Positions 35,801 to 49,640 are shown, counted from the stretch's first letter. The stretch is DNA of 64,000 bases from Setophaga petechia (GCA_024362935.1 JANCRA010000019.1:1084001-1148000), one strand, 5' to 3'. Numbers and translations: made by a program. The notes: generated from the sequence alone by a model not told the origin.

Positions 35801-38800
35801 AATAACAGTTGTCTGCAGAGATTATATTGTATTTCTGTCTGTACAAAGTCTCTGCATCATTACATTCTTCAGCATGCTAATGTTGATACTAGTATTTTCT
35901 GCATGAATTTCCACATTTTTATTCCTCAACCAATGCCTTGGATGCAACCACAATTTAATTCCACCAGAAGTGATGACAAATGTTCTTTAGTGAATCTGAA
36001 AGATGATATCAGAATACACTTTGTGTGCAGTGCTCTCATAAGTACATCAACAATCTATTTCTCTTGGCCTGATGAAAAGGAGAACTTCCTGCATTAGAAA
36101 AATATAAAAAAATAAAGTGACTACAATGAGTTTAATTCTTGTCTCAGTTTCACTATTGTGAATCTGAGGAGAGAAGAATAAAGAAGTAATATGATTTTTT
36201 TTGTCTTGCCCATCTGTATCACTCAAAGACTCACTGGTTAAATTTCAACAGCTATAAAGCAGGACACATTTGTGAAGCCTCTTGAAGGTTAGTGGGTAGC
36301 CAAGACAATAAAGCAGTGATAGAATGACCCCAGTTAACAGGTTTTACCTTGACAAGGAACTTAGTCCCATCTGCCTTAACAAGTTTAAAAGTAAAATAAA
36401 GAGAAGTTGTCAAGGTCTAAGGAGATGTGGGCATCACTTTTGAGTGTTAATAGAGCAGTTTCACAGAGCTGAGGAGGCTCAGGAAAAAAGTTGGAGGTCT
36501 CTGCTTAGCTCTGGTTCCTCTGTTGCATTTAGACTACGCCAAGCACATCCCACCACTAATTGACACAATATAGGATATCAAGCCAAACTAAGCCAAATTG
36601 TTAAGCAGCTTTATACCCACTGCTTGTCAGACAGGACAAACTCTCAAACATGGGGCAGAGAGCACACAGAGGTGTTCTGACTCCTGTAAACCTGTAGTGA
36701 CTATATGTGCTCTCTCTACATGCTGCTCTTTTACCATGTGGGGGCTTTGTCATGAGTGAACCTAATGATGATCCCTACTTATTCTTGCTTTTTCTTTGTT
36801 GAGAGGACAGAGCAGCCCCTGTGTTGAAAGCCACAGCTAATTACAGATGACTTGCAAAGTAAATCTCCTTGTTTCCTATAATTTACAATGTACTTGCAGT
36901 TAGAAAAGGATCCTGTGGTATCACTGGTTTATTAGAGGAAACTGGAAGGAGAGAGAAAATCTGTGAAACTATAGGAGGGAAAAGAAACTGGTTGAAACTA
37001 CAGGAGGGGAGAAAAACTGGATGAGAAACAAGTATTCAAGAAGATTGGATGCTCCATGTGTTTTTCTGGCATAGTGGCACTTTGAAGAAGGTATGGATGT
37101 TTTTTTCTCTGAACAGAGGAGACAGGCCCCTTTACTTCTGCATCTAGCTCTGCCAGTGAATCCTCAGAAAAAGAGAAGAAAAAAACCATTGGACTTCAGA
37201 AACTTAGAACAACTTCCTAGAGGCTGGAAAGCAATGTGAATGAATGATTCCAGCATGGGGAGAAGCAGCACAGGGCAAACTGTGAAAGGGGGTGCGCTGG
37301 CTGAGACTTCCCTCCTCTGCTCCTCCTTCTGATGTGGCTGCTCCTGAGTTCCAAGTTACTCTAGGGGCTGCTTCGTCACAGACCATCTGGCAGCTGCTCC
37401 TGGAAGCACTGCTTACCTTCTGCAGCCAGAAGGAGATGGGATATCTTGCTGATTTCACCAGGATTTACCAGCATGGCATATTCAGACTGCAGCTGGTTAA
37501 GGAAGACTTGCAGGAACATTTTGTCCCCTGGCTCTGAAGGATTGTCAGTCTTCAAGGGGGCAGTTGGAGCCTTTGAGGAAGGAAATGGTGGCACTGCTAG
37601 TATTGGAAGATGATCATGCATAGACTTAATTGTCTGTTTAAAAATACACTACTAGAAACTTCAGCAAGGTGCGAGGAAATTTTAAAGGCTGTAACTAAAG
37701 ACAAACCTTTGAGTTGGTCCCTTCAGTTATTTCCAAATGCTGCATGTGTGGGAGGAATTATTGATACACAAACTTAGGAACACTGAGATGTAGGATATAG
37801 GCTACTGTTGATAATGAAAAAAAAACAGTGGAATTGATTGCTTCACCTTCAACAAGTAGGACAGGGAACAATAAGGCAAATGGGGACACCCCTCTGCATG
37901 GTGAACAGCCAAATATCAAACATCAGTAAAGATTAAAAATAATTGTCATATATGCTTAGTATTTGTGCTTTGATATAGACTGAGAAGAAGGCAATTTAAT
38001 CAATTTGTTATACTCTGTGTGATATGCATGTCTCAGAAGTTTGTTGTTTTGAAGCTGGTTTTGAAAAAAAAAAAAAGAAAAAAGTCAAAGAGATTTCATT
38101 TACAGATAATATGCTAAAAGTCAGTATCAGAGAGGCCTAGAAAAATATATTTGTATGTAGATGGTAATAGAATTTAAAGTTATAGGACTAGAGAATAACA
38201 TGATAATGAAGTTTGGCTAGACAGGTAGGCAGGATTCCTTTCAGTGTATGGCTTCAACATATACCATTCCTACCTCCTGCAAAATATTGTCTATACACTC
38301 TGCATTTTTCTTGTAAGGATATCTGGACTAATATTACTTTGCGTTTTTTTATGTATCTGAAAACTCTCCTTCCTTACTGATGCTCAATTTATTTTAATTG
38401 TGGTTTTTTTTCTTTTTATAATTTTTTTTTTTAATTTAAAGATTACTAATGCATAGCACATCAACCTTTGCATAAAATCCCCGTTAGAGCAGTATATTAG
38501 ACTATGGAATCTGCCATACAAAAATAAGATAAAGACAGTTGTTTGCTATTATAAAAATGTGGCCAGCAACAATTCACAGCCCCGGCAAAGGAAAAACTGA
38601 TGTTGAAAATTGGCACATTGAGACATTCTCACTGTTCAAGTCCAATTATCTCCTTGGTAACAAGTTCTTTCATTCATTACATATTGTGTTGTCAGAATAA
38701 ACCATGTAATAGTGCTGTATCTAGGTCTGTACCGCTCCTGCAAATATGGAATATGGAAGCCTAAGTATGCAACCTGCTAACCATTTTCTTATGCTTGCTG

Positions 38801-41800
38801 GAAAATTAAAATATCCATATGAAACCAAATCTGTCAGACTATAGTACTCTTCATTTTTCATGTGTAACTTTCTTTTAAGATACAAGTCCTCAGAAGTTAA
38901 TGGACTCTGAGTTACTGTCTGCTGAATGAAAAAACTCTGCCCAGCCATGATTTAAAATACCCCTCTCACCAGTAAACTGTGATTTTGCCATTCTAATAAC
39001 CTCATGCTAATGAACATGTTTTATACATTTCAAGCTTTTACAAAAATTGAGTGGACTTTACCCAAAGCACAGGTGGAATACACTGAGGTGATTTACACAG
39101 CACCCCAGACTTGAATTAAGTGGTTGCATCTTTTTGTGCTGAAGGTATAACTTGATGATGTTGATTTTGTGGGATTTTTTCTCCTGATTCCAGCTTGACT
39201 GTAATTAGGATAATGGTTGCTGGGGGCTGAGAGTGGAAGAGGCCATTCATTCAATAATTATCAGGTCTAGTGTCAAGGAAACAGCTACATGTGAAAAAGA
39301 ACAAGGCAGAGCTGCGCTATTATAGCCCTGTGTACACTGCTATCTGTTTTGGGCCAAGATCCAAAAGCATTTTGTGGTCTAAAACAGCATCCAGAGATTT
39401 CAGCTGGGATAGGAGCCCATTTCTCTTTGTTGCACAAGCACATAGGAAGAGATATTCTGCCACCCAAGACTTTTCAGTCTTGTTACAACTACAGACTTTA
39501 TAAAGGGGATGGAAAGATGAAGGCAGCTGGGGCTGGAGCACAGCTTGTATGTGGCTTTGACATGACATCTCTCGTGAAGTCATGGCAGCAGTGAAAGAGA
39601 ATACTGGAATATTCTCCTCTCAATTGGTTCCTTCTGGACAGACAAAGAATCTAAAATACAGCTTTTGGAGTAAAGGAATAATGTCATATAATGCCAGTAC
39701 AATTAGAAACCAAGAAAGACATAATGTAAGAATGATGGGAGTGGCTCCCTTGTGTAGGAGAGAGTATTACCATTCGTAGGAGGAGCTGTGTGCCTTTTAG
39801 GCTGAAGCCTGCCAACCTGCTTCTATCCTGCTTCTAAGTTATTGGCATTAACTTGGCATGATCTGTCAGTCATTACCTTCAATGTAAATCCTAAACTTGC
39901 TTGTTAGTAATAAAAGTGGGAGCATTAGGACAAACAGCACTGCTGTGTATGAAGTAAATAAGAAGTCTGCCCTCCTCTGATAAGAACTATTCCCCCTTAA
40001 AGTGATTTTTGCTGCTTCAGCTGCTAATGGCGCCACGTGCAGGGGTGAGTGAGTTGAAGGGAATAAATTAGTGTAGGCATATACTTATAAAGTTATCAAT
40101 TTTTAGGTTGGTTAGAGAGAAAGTAAATTGAGGAACAAGTCAAAAATGTGATACTAATATTGGTATTCACATAATGCCTGAAAGACCAAGTATCTGAATG
40201 TCCCAGAGAAAGTAGTGTCTCACAAAGTCAGATGAAGCATCAAAACCACTGCATATATGATTCAAAAATGCTGATAGGAATGCAATTGTATTGACACGGT
40301 TACATGTGTGTGAACCCATGAACATGTGATGATTTCCTGCATCACAGAGGTGATGCTTGCTTGAGCCCTGCTGTGTATGGTGCAGCTCACCCACATCTGG
40401 GCTTACCCTGGCATGTACAGTTGTGTAGTTTTATCCATAAGCATTCAAAAATGTTCCTAGCCTGAAAGCTCCTCAGCTACGCATGGTATGTATATGTTGG
40501 CTGACAAATGCACACTCTGCAGCGTGTAAATTGTTACTTAGGAACAGTTACACTTTCCTTTGCCAACTTCATCTGGAATGTTGACTGAACACAGACAACT
40601 TCAGAATTGCAATGACTGCCATGATTGTGGGACAACAAGTCCATGAAGAACATGACATTATTTTTATACTGGACTCTTCAGAGGAAACTGCCACAATCAG
40701 AAATCTGGTCTTGGACTCTCTGTCATTTGGGGGTATTTCTGTTTTATCATCCGACAAAAGAGAAAAAAAAATAACTCATAGCACTACTTTTCTGCCAACC
40801 CTTTCCAAGTTTAACATCAATGAAACTTGCTATTTTTTTTCTGTGATAGCTGAAAAGAGAAGAGTTTCTCATTCAGACATGCTGGGAAAATGTTTTAACA
40901 CAGAACAAAAAGCTGCAGCCTAAGGAACAGATCTATAAAGGTCTGGGAAAAGTCTTTCACAACTGCATGTTGAAGCAATTTCTCATAAAATGCTAAAAGA
41001 GAAAGGGGTTGTTTTTGTAATATCTTGTTAGGTCCTGATTACTGTTTCAGTATTACACATGCTGTCACATGGAAGAGAAGCATGACATCAGCATTTTAAA
41101 AAGTAACTTGAGTGATCATTCAAATACTCCCATGTAACTTTAAGCGTACAAAGAATGCCATTAGATGACCATACACCACCCACTGGAGTCTCAGTTAGAG
41201 AGAGATAAGTTTGATAAGAAGTTGGATAAGCTAGATAAGAAATTGCTGAATCCAAAAAGAGCAAAAGTTTCACTCTCCAAGGCAGTCATAATGCCACTTA
41301 AAATACCACTGTATTTCCAAGCTAGCTGCTGTCCTCTGTAACTTCAGATGTATTTTAGGATTACTAATGTTGAATTTGTAAAGAACTTGAGGTTTAATAC
41401 AAATATTAGAGTCAAAAGAGAATTACAGATATGCATATTGCAGGGTGCTTTCACAAGATTCTGATACTAGAAGCTAAACAGAAATTAAAGTACTTCCAAA
41501 AGGAATTTGAATAGGGAATAGGGATTTTCCCAGCCCTGTAACAAGTTTATGAAATCTGTTTGATGTGTGTTTTTAAAGAGGACAGAGAACCCTATGTTTA
41601 AGTTTTGAAATAATTTAGAGATCCAAGTAGGGCAATATTAACCTTCCACATTGGCTTTTCTAATTGCTGTTGGATCTCAGTGACTTTTAACCATGGACTA
41701 ACCCTGTCTTCCATGATTAAACCATGGCAAAAGTCTGATTCACAAAAATACTGCATATCCATGCTTATACTAGGGCTGTAAATTCTAGGCAGGTGGGAAT

Positions 41801-42485
41801 TTATATCAGCTCCATAGAATTTATGCAGGTGTCTTTTTCATTGTCTCAGCTAAACACTGATGTTTTCTGCTAAATTAAAGGCATTAAGGGAGTTGGTCCT
41901 GATGGGACTGAGGTTATACTCTGAGGCTGTCAAGAATGGAGGTTTTTCCCTTTACAGGTGAAGCTGTTCCATTTCACGTGGTCTTGACTTCCTAAATTAG
42001 CCCTTTTCCTGTGGAATTGCTCTGACATTAGTTTCTCCAGCAATGATTTAAGTCTTAGTAGCTGACAGTGTTTTAAATACAACAGTCCTTGATCAAAGCA
42101 GATCTAGATTTTCAAAACCTGCCTTTATTACTCACTCTTTTTTTTGCTATGCAGATTATTATTCCTGCTGGTATGATAGGTCCTGCTGGTGAATGATAGG
42201 ATTTACCTCAATGGAGTAAATTACTCCAGGCTCTTCTTTTTCTTTCTAGACTTTTTCTATGTATTATGCATGTTTCTCTGTTTATTTACTTATGGATGTC
42301 CTAAACTTATTTGATTGACCTTAGTTCCAAAGTGACTGTGGCATGTATCATCCTTTTAAAGTTAGAAGTATCACAAAATACAGAGATTTCTTGGGGGCAC
42401 CTGAAATGAGATTGACATGAGGGCAAAAGAAGAGACTCATAGAAAATCTTCTTTCATAAGTTCTTCCTCTTATGGGATAAAACGT
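32865..42485. other. Intergenic, no gene seen
   Basis: Unique sequence without a supported gene. It contains a diverged 29-bp two-copy duplication (GAAACT...AGGAGGG at 36965 and 36994), T/A runs at about 38403-38437, a conserved-looking segment at 38440-38700, and an isolated GC-rich motif pair GGCGCC plus CACGTG near 40030. Short frames here do not resemble proteins. Confidence 0.55.
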
Positions 42486-42588
42486 AACAACAACAAAAAC
42501 AGCAATAATAATAACAATAACAGCAACAATAATAATAATTGGTAGCAGCAGCAGCAACAGCAGTAGTAGTAGTGGAGGTGGTAGTAGT
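42486..42588. repeat. Mixed trinucleotide repeat (AAC, AAT, AGC, AGT)
   Basis: About 100 bases of related trinucleotides: CAA, then AATAAC, then GCAGCA, then GTAGTAGTGG. This is an old compound microsatellite degraded by point changes. Confidence 0.85.
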
Positions 42589-45430
42589 CATCTCCTAAGG
42601 GCTGGAAATTCAGTGCTCTTTAAGTTACAGGAAAAAAAAGTCAAAAAATGAAAAGGTGAGAGATTATAACCCCTGAATCTGGGGATATTTCTTACAGCAT
42701 TTCTTCTGCCCAGCTCATTGTCTGTATGTCTCATTGTCCCAGTGCTGTGTCTCCCACAGAGAGTTAAAAAGCAATAAACAAATAGATCTCAATTTAGCAG
42801 CAAATCCTTCTGGGAGGATATTGTAAAGCTGGAATTTTTCCATCTTCCAAATTTCCTGGTAGTTTTGTATCTAAATGTTTTTCACATATGAAAGTCTTTT
42901 CATATCAGCTTGACAGGAAGCATTGCACATACCACACTACTGAAAGCACCTAGAGTTTAAAATGAGAGATGAACAACCTGGTTTAGCAGGGGATGCAGCC
43001 AGAATTCCTTCAGTCATCAAGCCAAATCTCAAAACGACCCCAAACTAATTTGTGTCTGGCTGAATGTTGTCTTTGAATCTTATGTGTTCCAGTGTCTCCT
43101 GGAGAAAAAAAAGATAGAAGTGCATTCCCTCTTATGTAGGGAAGCCCCATAACTCATGAGATTTGAAAAGAGCATCTGGTGAAAACTCAGTAAGGGGTTG
43201 AAAAGGATGCATAAAAGACAGAAATAGGGCCCCAGTTCCTCAGAAGCTGTTTATCCTGTCTGCTAAAATGTCTCTTTGGCTGTTTCTCTGAGTCATGCCA
43301 TGATAGTAACAATGCTCTGTGCTATTACAAGAGAGGTTGCTGAGGGAATAAAAAAAGTAAGGTAGTTACCTTTGCTCTAAGGCACCCTCAGTGAGTAATA
43401 CATATGAGTCTTCACATTCAATTCCAGCTATCTTCAATAAAAGTATTGTTTATTTGCCACAGGGTAGAAAAACAAAGGTAAACTAAAGAAGAAATAAACA
43501 AAAAATAGAAGTTAAGCAGACTGTAAGCACAATAGACCAAATTACTTCAGGGATACGTTTGACCCAGCTAAATATATTATTGCAAAAAAAAACCCCATTC
43601 AAGCTGGGCATGAAAGCTGACATCTTAAAGCTCTTTTAGTGTCCAAAGTCAAGCATCTAAATCTAGAATCTAGAATGAGAGTGCTTAAAAAAAAAAATGA
43701 AAAAAGAAAAGAAAGAAAAAAACAATCTTTCCTAAGGTGGTCACATTTCTGCAGTTCTCACAAATGCGAGCAGTACCTGAGGGGAACTGTGTTTTGCACC
43801 TTTACAGTTCAAGCACTCCACTTGAAACAACCCAGCACAGAGCTGTAGTGAAACTTCAGGGCACAGTGTCGCTTTGGCATCTCTCCTCCCTGCCTTCCTG
43901 CCTCTGGAGATGCAATGAAAATTCAGTAAAAGACACAAACGAGCAGTTTTGAATCTGGATTACAGCTTTGCCATAGGAAATGGGTATTTATAAGCACTTA
44001 ACTGCTGTCCTCATTGTGTTTGTTCCTAAATTGCAGTATTTTTGCCTATGTTGTAGGCTCTCCAGTCTCTTCTAGCTTTTGCTATCTTGCTTGTTTAAAC
44101 ACTCTCTCTTATCTGTGGAAGCAGGGGAATGGGCTGCATCCAAGCAAGGGTTGTGAAATATAAGCTGTCCTTTCCTTTCCTCTTGTGATATACTCTTTCT
44201 TTTCATTTCTGGGAAAAAGAAAACTTCCAACTCAAGACCATTTTTAAAGGGATTTAAGTCAAATAGTTTGGATCTAAAAATTGTACATTATTCATACTTC
44301 CAGTTGATTTCAGTGGGAAATGAAGGAGGTAAATAAGAGTTATAAATACTTTTGTCAACCTAGAGCCCATGCTCAGTATTGCAATACATCTCTCCCAGTC
44401 AATCAAATGGAGCTGTTTCTGCTGTACCAGAAAACTCTCATTTTTACTGTAAAATTGCCTTAGCAGATATTGTGGAAGCTGCATGATCTGACCTGTGCAT
44501 TTTAAGCAATATAAAGCCCATTTTTCTCTCATTATTTCACATTCAGTTTAGGTTTACTATCTTTTTGTATTGTTTACAACATTAATGGTTTGCATTTAAT
44601 CAAATAATTCCGGTCCAGTTCCATTGTATAAATTTGTTCTCCAAGTGTTCACATAAAATCCTATTAGTGTGTTTTCTCTCAGCACATTTTGGGATACAAT
44701 GGCCCATTACTATGAAAATGGAAATAACTGTACTCCCAGGCAGGTGAATTGTTGCGTGGCATAACTGCTGTGCTACTAAATTTTACACTCACACTTTGTT
44801 ATACAGTATAATTCATATCAGAAATGCAGGATGGTGACTTGTCACACGTGGTATGTGCTGTGGGGTTTTTTTTAAGTTTTAGCAAAAATCAATCTAGCTG
44901 CATGAGCTGTGAGAGCAGGAGCTCCCTCCCCCACCTCTTCCATATGTTCTGAATTAACTGCTGCATTCACATGAGCAAAACAGAGCTGGAAATAGAAACT
45001 GGAGCCCAGATCCTCCTTTGGCATAAACTGCATCAACTAGTACAGTTACACTGCAGCTAAAATGCATGAGTTGATGTAAATAAGTAAAGATATGGCCCTT
45101 AAGATTTCACTTATTTCATAGTCTTAGCCACTAAAAGAAAAGCATCTGTGCTTTGCAGACTACAAGCCCACTGTTGTAAAAGAGGATGTCCCTCTGAAAG
45201 TGCTGTGCTATACATCTTCTTAAAAAGTCGTGGTAGAAAATTTAAGAAATGTTAAGTCATTAAGCTTTATGATCTTTATATGCTTTCACAATACCATTAA
45301 AATTGCTCAGACTAAAATATTAACTATAGAAAATGAGGAATCTCAGCTGTTTTTTTCAATGTGTGGTTAAGTTAAGGACATCATGCTAAAGAAGCTGGGA
45401 AATCCTGAGAGAGCTCTGAAGCCAGGAAGG
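42589..45430. other. Intergenic, no gene seen
   Basis: AT-rich unique sequence. The segment 44560-44850 has two mirrored SOX-type sites. A-rich runs lie at about 43686-43720. No gene. Confidence 0.5.
44621..44702. promoter_or_regulatory. Mirrored SOX-type sites
   Basis: CCATTGTA (44621-44628) and its exact reverse complement TACAATGG (44695-44702) flank 66 bases of unique sequence. Both fit the SOX consensus on opposite strands. Confidence 0.3.
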
Positions 45431-46365
45431 GTTTACTGAAAGCAATTTGTGCTTGAATAGCCTCAGTTCTTTCTGTGGTGAAATGGCAGGCTCTGTGGAT
45501 TAGTGGATAGCAGTGGATGTTTGCCTCAAATTTAGTGAACCTTTTGACATACCCTGGAATAACATCCACATAACTTCACAGAGGAGATAAGGTCTGGATG
45601 TGCAGTAGTAGTTAATGGCAGGAAGTTGAATTGGCAGCAGTCTGATATTCTGGGAATCTGACCTTGGTGTTGATCCTGCTCATCATCTTCATTAAAAGCC
45701 TGGGTGATGGGCTGGCATGCATGAGTCCTCTGCAAGTTATGGATGGTACAAGTCTGGGGGATGCAGCTGGCATGCTGCAGGGCAGGGCTTGCCAGGGAGG
45801 AACCTCAACAAGCTGGATGAGTGGGTAGTAAGGAACATTGTGAGGTTCAACAAAAGCAAAGGTAGATTCCTGTGCCTGGGATGGAATAAACCCATGAATG
45901 GACACCAGCTGGAGTTTACTGGTGTACCAGCAGCTCTCCAGAAATGGACCTTGTAGTCCTGGTAGTGTTAAATGTGCCAACACTGTGTCTTTAAAGGGGA
46001 AGAAAGCTAAACATATGCTGGGCTACATTAGCAAGAATATATTCAGCAGGCTAAACAAAGTGATGTTCCCTTCTGTTCAGTACTGACAAACCACACTTGG
46101 AGTGCTGGGTCCAGTTTAGGGGCACCTCAAAAGAGTTGTTGACAAAATAGAAAGAGTCCAGAGGAGGGCTGCTAAGACATTGAGGAGATTGGAGGATGTG
46201 GCATACAAGGAAAAATCTACATTTTTGTTTGTGTATCTAATTTCAGTCTTTCATTACCTGAGGAAGCATTAGAGGCAGCACGGAGGCCAGTTCTTCTTCA
46301 TGCACAAAAAGGGGATGACAGATGACAGCAATGAGTTGCAGAAAGGGAAATTCTGATGAAGTGCA
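45430..46365 (+). mobile_element. CR1 LINE ORF2 remnant
   Basis: Sense-strand CR1. GCAGTGGATGTTTGCCTCAA then TTTAGTGAACCTTTTGACA at about 45510-45550 is the decayed RT motif A region (AVDV-L-FS--FD). GAGGTTCAACAAAAGCAAAG at about 45840, CCTGTGCCTGGGATGGAA, CTTGGAGTGCTGGGTCCAGT at about 46096 and AGTCCAGAGGAGGGCTGC at about 46156 follow in the order of the CR1 body. A later part (46270-46360) matches the segment around GCAATGAG...GAAATTC. Frames are broken by stops and indels, so it cannot encode a protein. Confidence 0.85.
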
Positions 46366-47060
46366 TTGAGACAGGTTCACATGCATGGAGGGGTATCAGC
46401 AAGGTCCATCCATAGCTGATGGTGTACAGAGTAATTTGTAGGGAAAAAGAAGAGGGTAAGAGAAGGGGAAACAGACAGACAGAAAGAAGGTGGTGGGTAA
46501 ACTGCTCATGGGCAAGCTGGGAAGAGAAGTGATGAGGGTCCCCAGAGGAATACCTTCCTGCCTCCTATGCAGCAAGATTCTCTTATAGCAATTTTTCCAC
46601 AGTATCTCTGTAGTTTCCTCCAGCCCCTGCTCAAACTCCTGGCTGGTGGCTCCTGCTGAGGAACATTAGCACTGCCTGGGGAGTGCTTTGATGATTGGCA
46701 GGTGCCATGCCCTGCTTGGTAGCTGAGCTTTGTGGATGTACATTGTTGGTTCTTTAATGCAATCCAAATGCTACAGCTGGAGGGAAAAGGGGAGAAGGGA
46801 AGGAAGAAGGGGTGGCTATCACACCAGCAGAAACCACCTCCCTGCCACAACAACACTCTCACTGTTTGCAGCTGCTTGAGAGAAAGAGCATGAAGCAGCT
46901 TGTGAGCAGCAAAAGAAAGGCACCATGGCAGAGGCTCTGGAAAGCACTGCCCTGGCAGCTGGTGTGAAGAGGATTGAACCTAGGCATGAAAAATAAGAAA
47001 AGGAGATCTACATCATTGGAGGCAGAAGGCCTTTTGCAAGCCAGCAGGCTAAGGCATCTA
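46366..47060. other. Sequence between two parts of a CR1, origin unknown
   Basis: About 700 bases separate the CR1 body (ending near 46365) from a CR1 3' end (from about 47060). In a normal CR1 these parts are nearly adjacent. The spacer has purine-rich stretches (46440-46500, 46779-46812) and no termini I can identify. It is either an insertion into the CR1 or unrelated sequence between two copies. Confidence 0.45.
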
Positions 47061-47290
47061 TGGCACTGTGCAGCAAGGTTTAAAGGGAGGATCCTTCACT
47101 GAGAGAGTGGTGTGGCACTGGGACAGGATCCCAGAGAGGCTGTGAAATCTCACTCCCCATGGACACCCAAAGCTTGACTGGACAAAGTCCTGAGCAACTC
47201 CACCCAAAAGTAGCCTTGTTCTGAGTGTGGGTTTGGACTAGGTCATGCCCAGAGCCCTCTATCAAATTCTCATAATCCTCTGTAATTAGT
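47060..47290 (+). mobile_element. CR1 LINE, 3'-end fragment
   Basis: Sense-strand CR1 3' region: TTCACTGAGAGAGTGG, CACTGGGACAGGATCCCAG, GACTGGACAAAGTCCTGAGC and GTTTGGACTAGGTCATGCCC, closing near 47285 with a decayed ATTCT-type tail. It may be the end of the same copy as the remnant at 45430-46365. Confidence 0.85.
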
Positions 47291-49299
47291 GTTGTGTACC
47301 ATAAACAGTGTACATATATTTCAATTGGTGACTAAAGGCTTAAAAATTTGTCTAAAAATTCCTGTAAGCGGAGAAGACAGAGCTCATGCTCACATTGGAC
47401 ATATTTTCATCTTCATAGAAAGATGATTAAAAAAAGATTACTTTAATTGACATAATTTTTATGGGGACTTAATCTTTTTTTCACTTTCTTCGGATTGAGA
47501 CTTATGAAAAATGTAAAAGATGATTCAAGCATAAGTACCAAAGACACTGAAGGTTTTGCAGCTATATTTGACTCAATAGTGAATTCAAGGAAAGCTATAA
47601 TAATGAATCTTTCTTAATATCATGAAATCTCCTTAATAATACTATTCATAAAAATATAAGTGTTTACTGCTTGAACTAAATGCTTCCCAAACATTAAAAA
47701 TAATCTACACATATCACTTCTATTTTCTTTCCCAAGATTTCCAATATATATTCTTGGAAAGATTGTCTTTTCCTAGGTTTATGAAAAAGAGCAAGAACAA
47801 GCAAGTAAATTTATGTAGAATATGCATCTTCAGGGAGTTATGGAAATGAAACCTGAAATTTTCTATTTACTAGAAATCAGAGTTCAAATAAATGAGGCCC
47901 TGCAATTAAGTCAATTCATGTAGGTTCAAATTTAAAAACAGCTTCCAGTACAGTGACCAGACACTGTGCAACCTAGCCAGCTACATTACAAAAAAAATCA
48001 TTAGAGTTACAGGTCCTAACTAGAACTTGAAAACTGCAGGAATTATTTTTATATGCTCTAGAAGGGAAAGTGAAAGATTTATGGAACTGGCGTCATTCCT
48101 AGTGTACAAGTGCGTGGACTAAAAGATTTTCGTGAGCAGGAATTTGGGGTGATGTTCTAGTCTATATCAGGTGAAGGAAAAATTCCTGCACAGTGCTAGA
48201 TCCACTTGATGAGAAAACTAAATGCATATTTTGCTTATTTAGTGCAATATTTCCATCTTGGCAGCATTTTAGAAAACATGGGGATTTGGTTGGGGTTTTT
48301 CCCCACTTTGTCTGATTAACTACATGAATATGACTGATGGATACAGGCCACTATAAAAATGATCAGAACTGTATTTTTCAGGAGGGAATTATCCTGTCCA
48401 ATTATTTATTTACATGCTACAGGGAGGCCCTAGTGGTCCCTCCAAATAAACACAAGAAATCAAGAGCAAACCATGGGATATCAGGGTTATGCTTTCTCCA
48501 TGTTTAAAGCTAGCCAAGGGCACAGTGTCATTTACTCTGAGAGAAATCCAGCTGCATACCATTGCCTGGGAGGAAGAAGGAAGTCTCTGAAAGTGCTATT
48601 GGATATGTGGAGGCTCATCCTTAGCCTATATATACAAGAGTTAATGTATCTACTTTTTCTGGGATAACTGAGAGGACTGTTTTTCTTCCCTTTACATATT
48701 GGTTTTACTTATTATATTTTTGAACCACTAATGCTTTATGGAGAGATAAACCAGAACAGGACCCTTTGGATGTCTAATCCTAGATTTAGATATGGGAAGA
48801 AGGTAGTAAGGATATCCAAGGTTGTTTTGCTTTGCCATTTTGTCTCCCAGTCTGTTGTAAATTAAATTAGTATGAATGAGACTGTTTGGCCACCACTTGC
48901 TCAGATAATGGAAGAGAAGGTTGGAGGGAATCTGAAAAGACCAGCTAGTTTTAGGCCATCTCCTTGATCTGAATCATATTCTTATATTGAATATTAGAAA
49001 TCTGTCCCAACTGACCAATTTTTACTGTCAAATAATGCAAAATTTTGGGTACTGTACTTACCTCTGAGTGATCTCTTGCTTTCTGCTCAGTCAGCTATCA
49101 ACCATGCATTGCAGCATCTGCTGAAGTAAGTTTGATGGAAGAACTGAAAATGCAGGAACAACCCAACACATAGAGTTATGTTTTCCTTGTTTTCTTCTTC
49201 ATTGCAGAGATCAAGAGAGGACTAACTAATGTATTCTATTGTTAATTTGCCGTTGTAAGATATTCCTCCCTGAGCCTTGAGATAGAAGGGTATATCTTC

Positions 49300-49640
49300 T
49301 GTTAATCCAACCCTCCCGAGGCATTTTAGCAGCTAATCTGGTTGAATCAAATCAGTCCCGCTGCATATGATTAATTTTGGGCCAATTTAATTTTTATTAG
49401 TCATGGGTTTCCGTCACCTACAGTTGCGTGACTATAATTGCCCTTGAGCACACAGAATTCCTTTGTAAATTTGATTTGAAAATACATCGGGGTAGCCTCT
49501 CCTCCTCTTCATCTATTTGTGCACTGGTAATCTTATCATGCCTAGATAGTGCCCTCTTAAATATAGGTTGGCAAAATAGGACCTTTACAGGCGAAATTGG
49601 TAAGTCAGTTTGCCTTCTAATTGTGGGATTTCTCAAGTGA
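49300..49640. promoter_or_regulatory. Candidate conserved non-coding element
   Basis: Several CpGs survive in AT-rich surroundings. GCATATGATTAAT (49363-49375) is POU/homeodomain-like, and both strands stay open for about 70 codons without protein character. These are indirect signs of constraint only. Confidence 0.35.
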
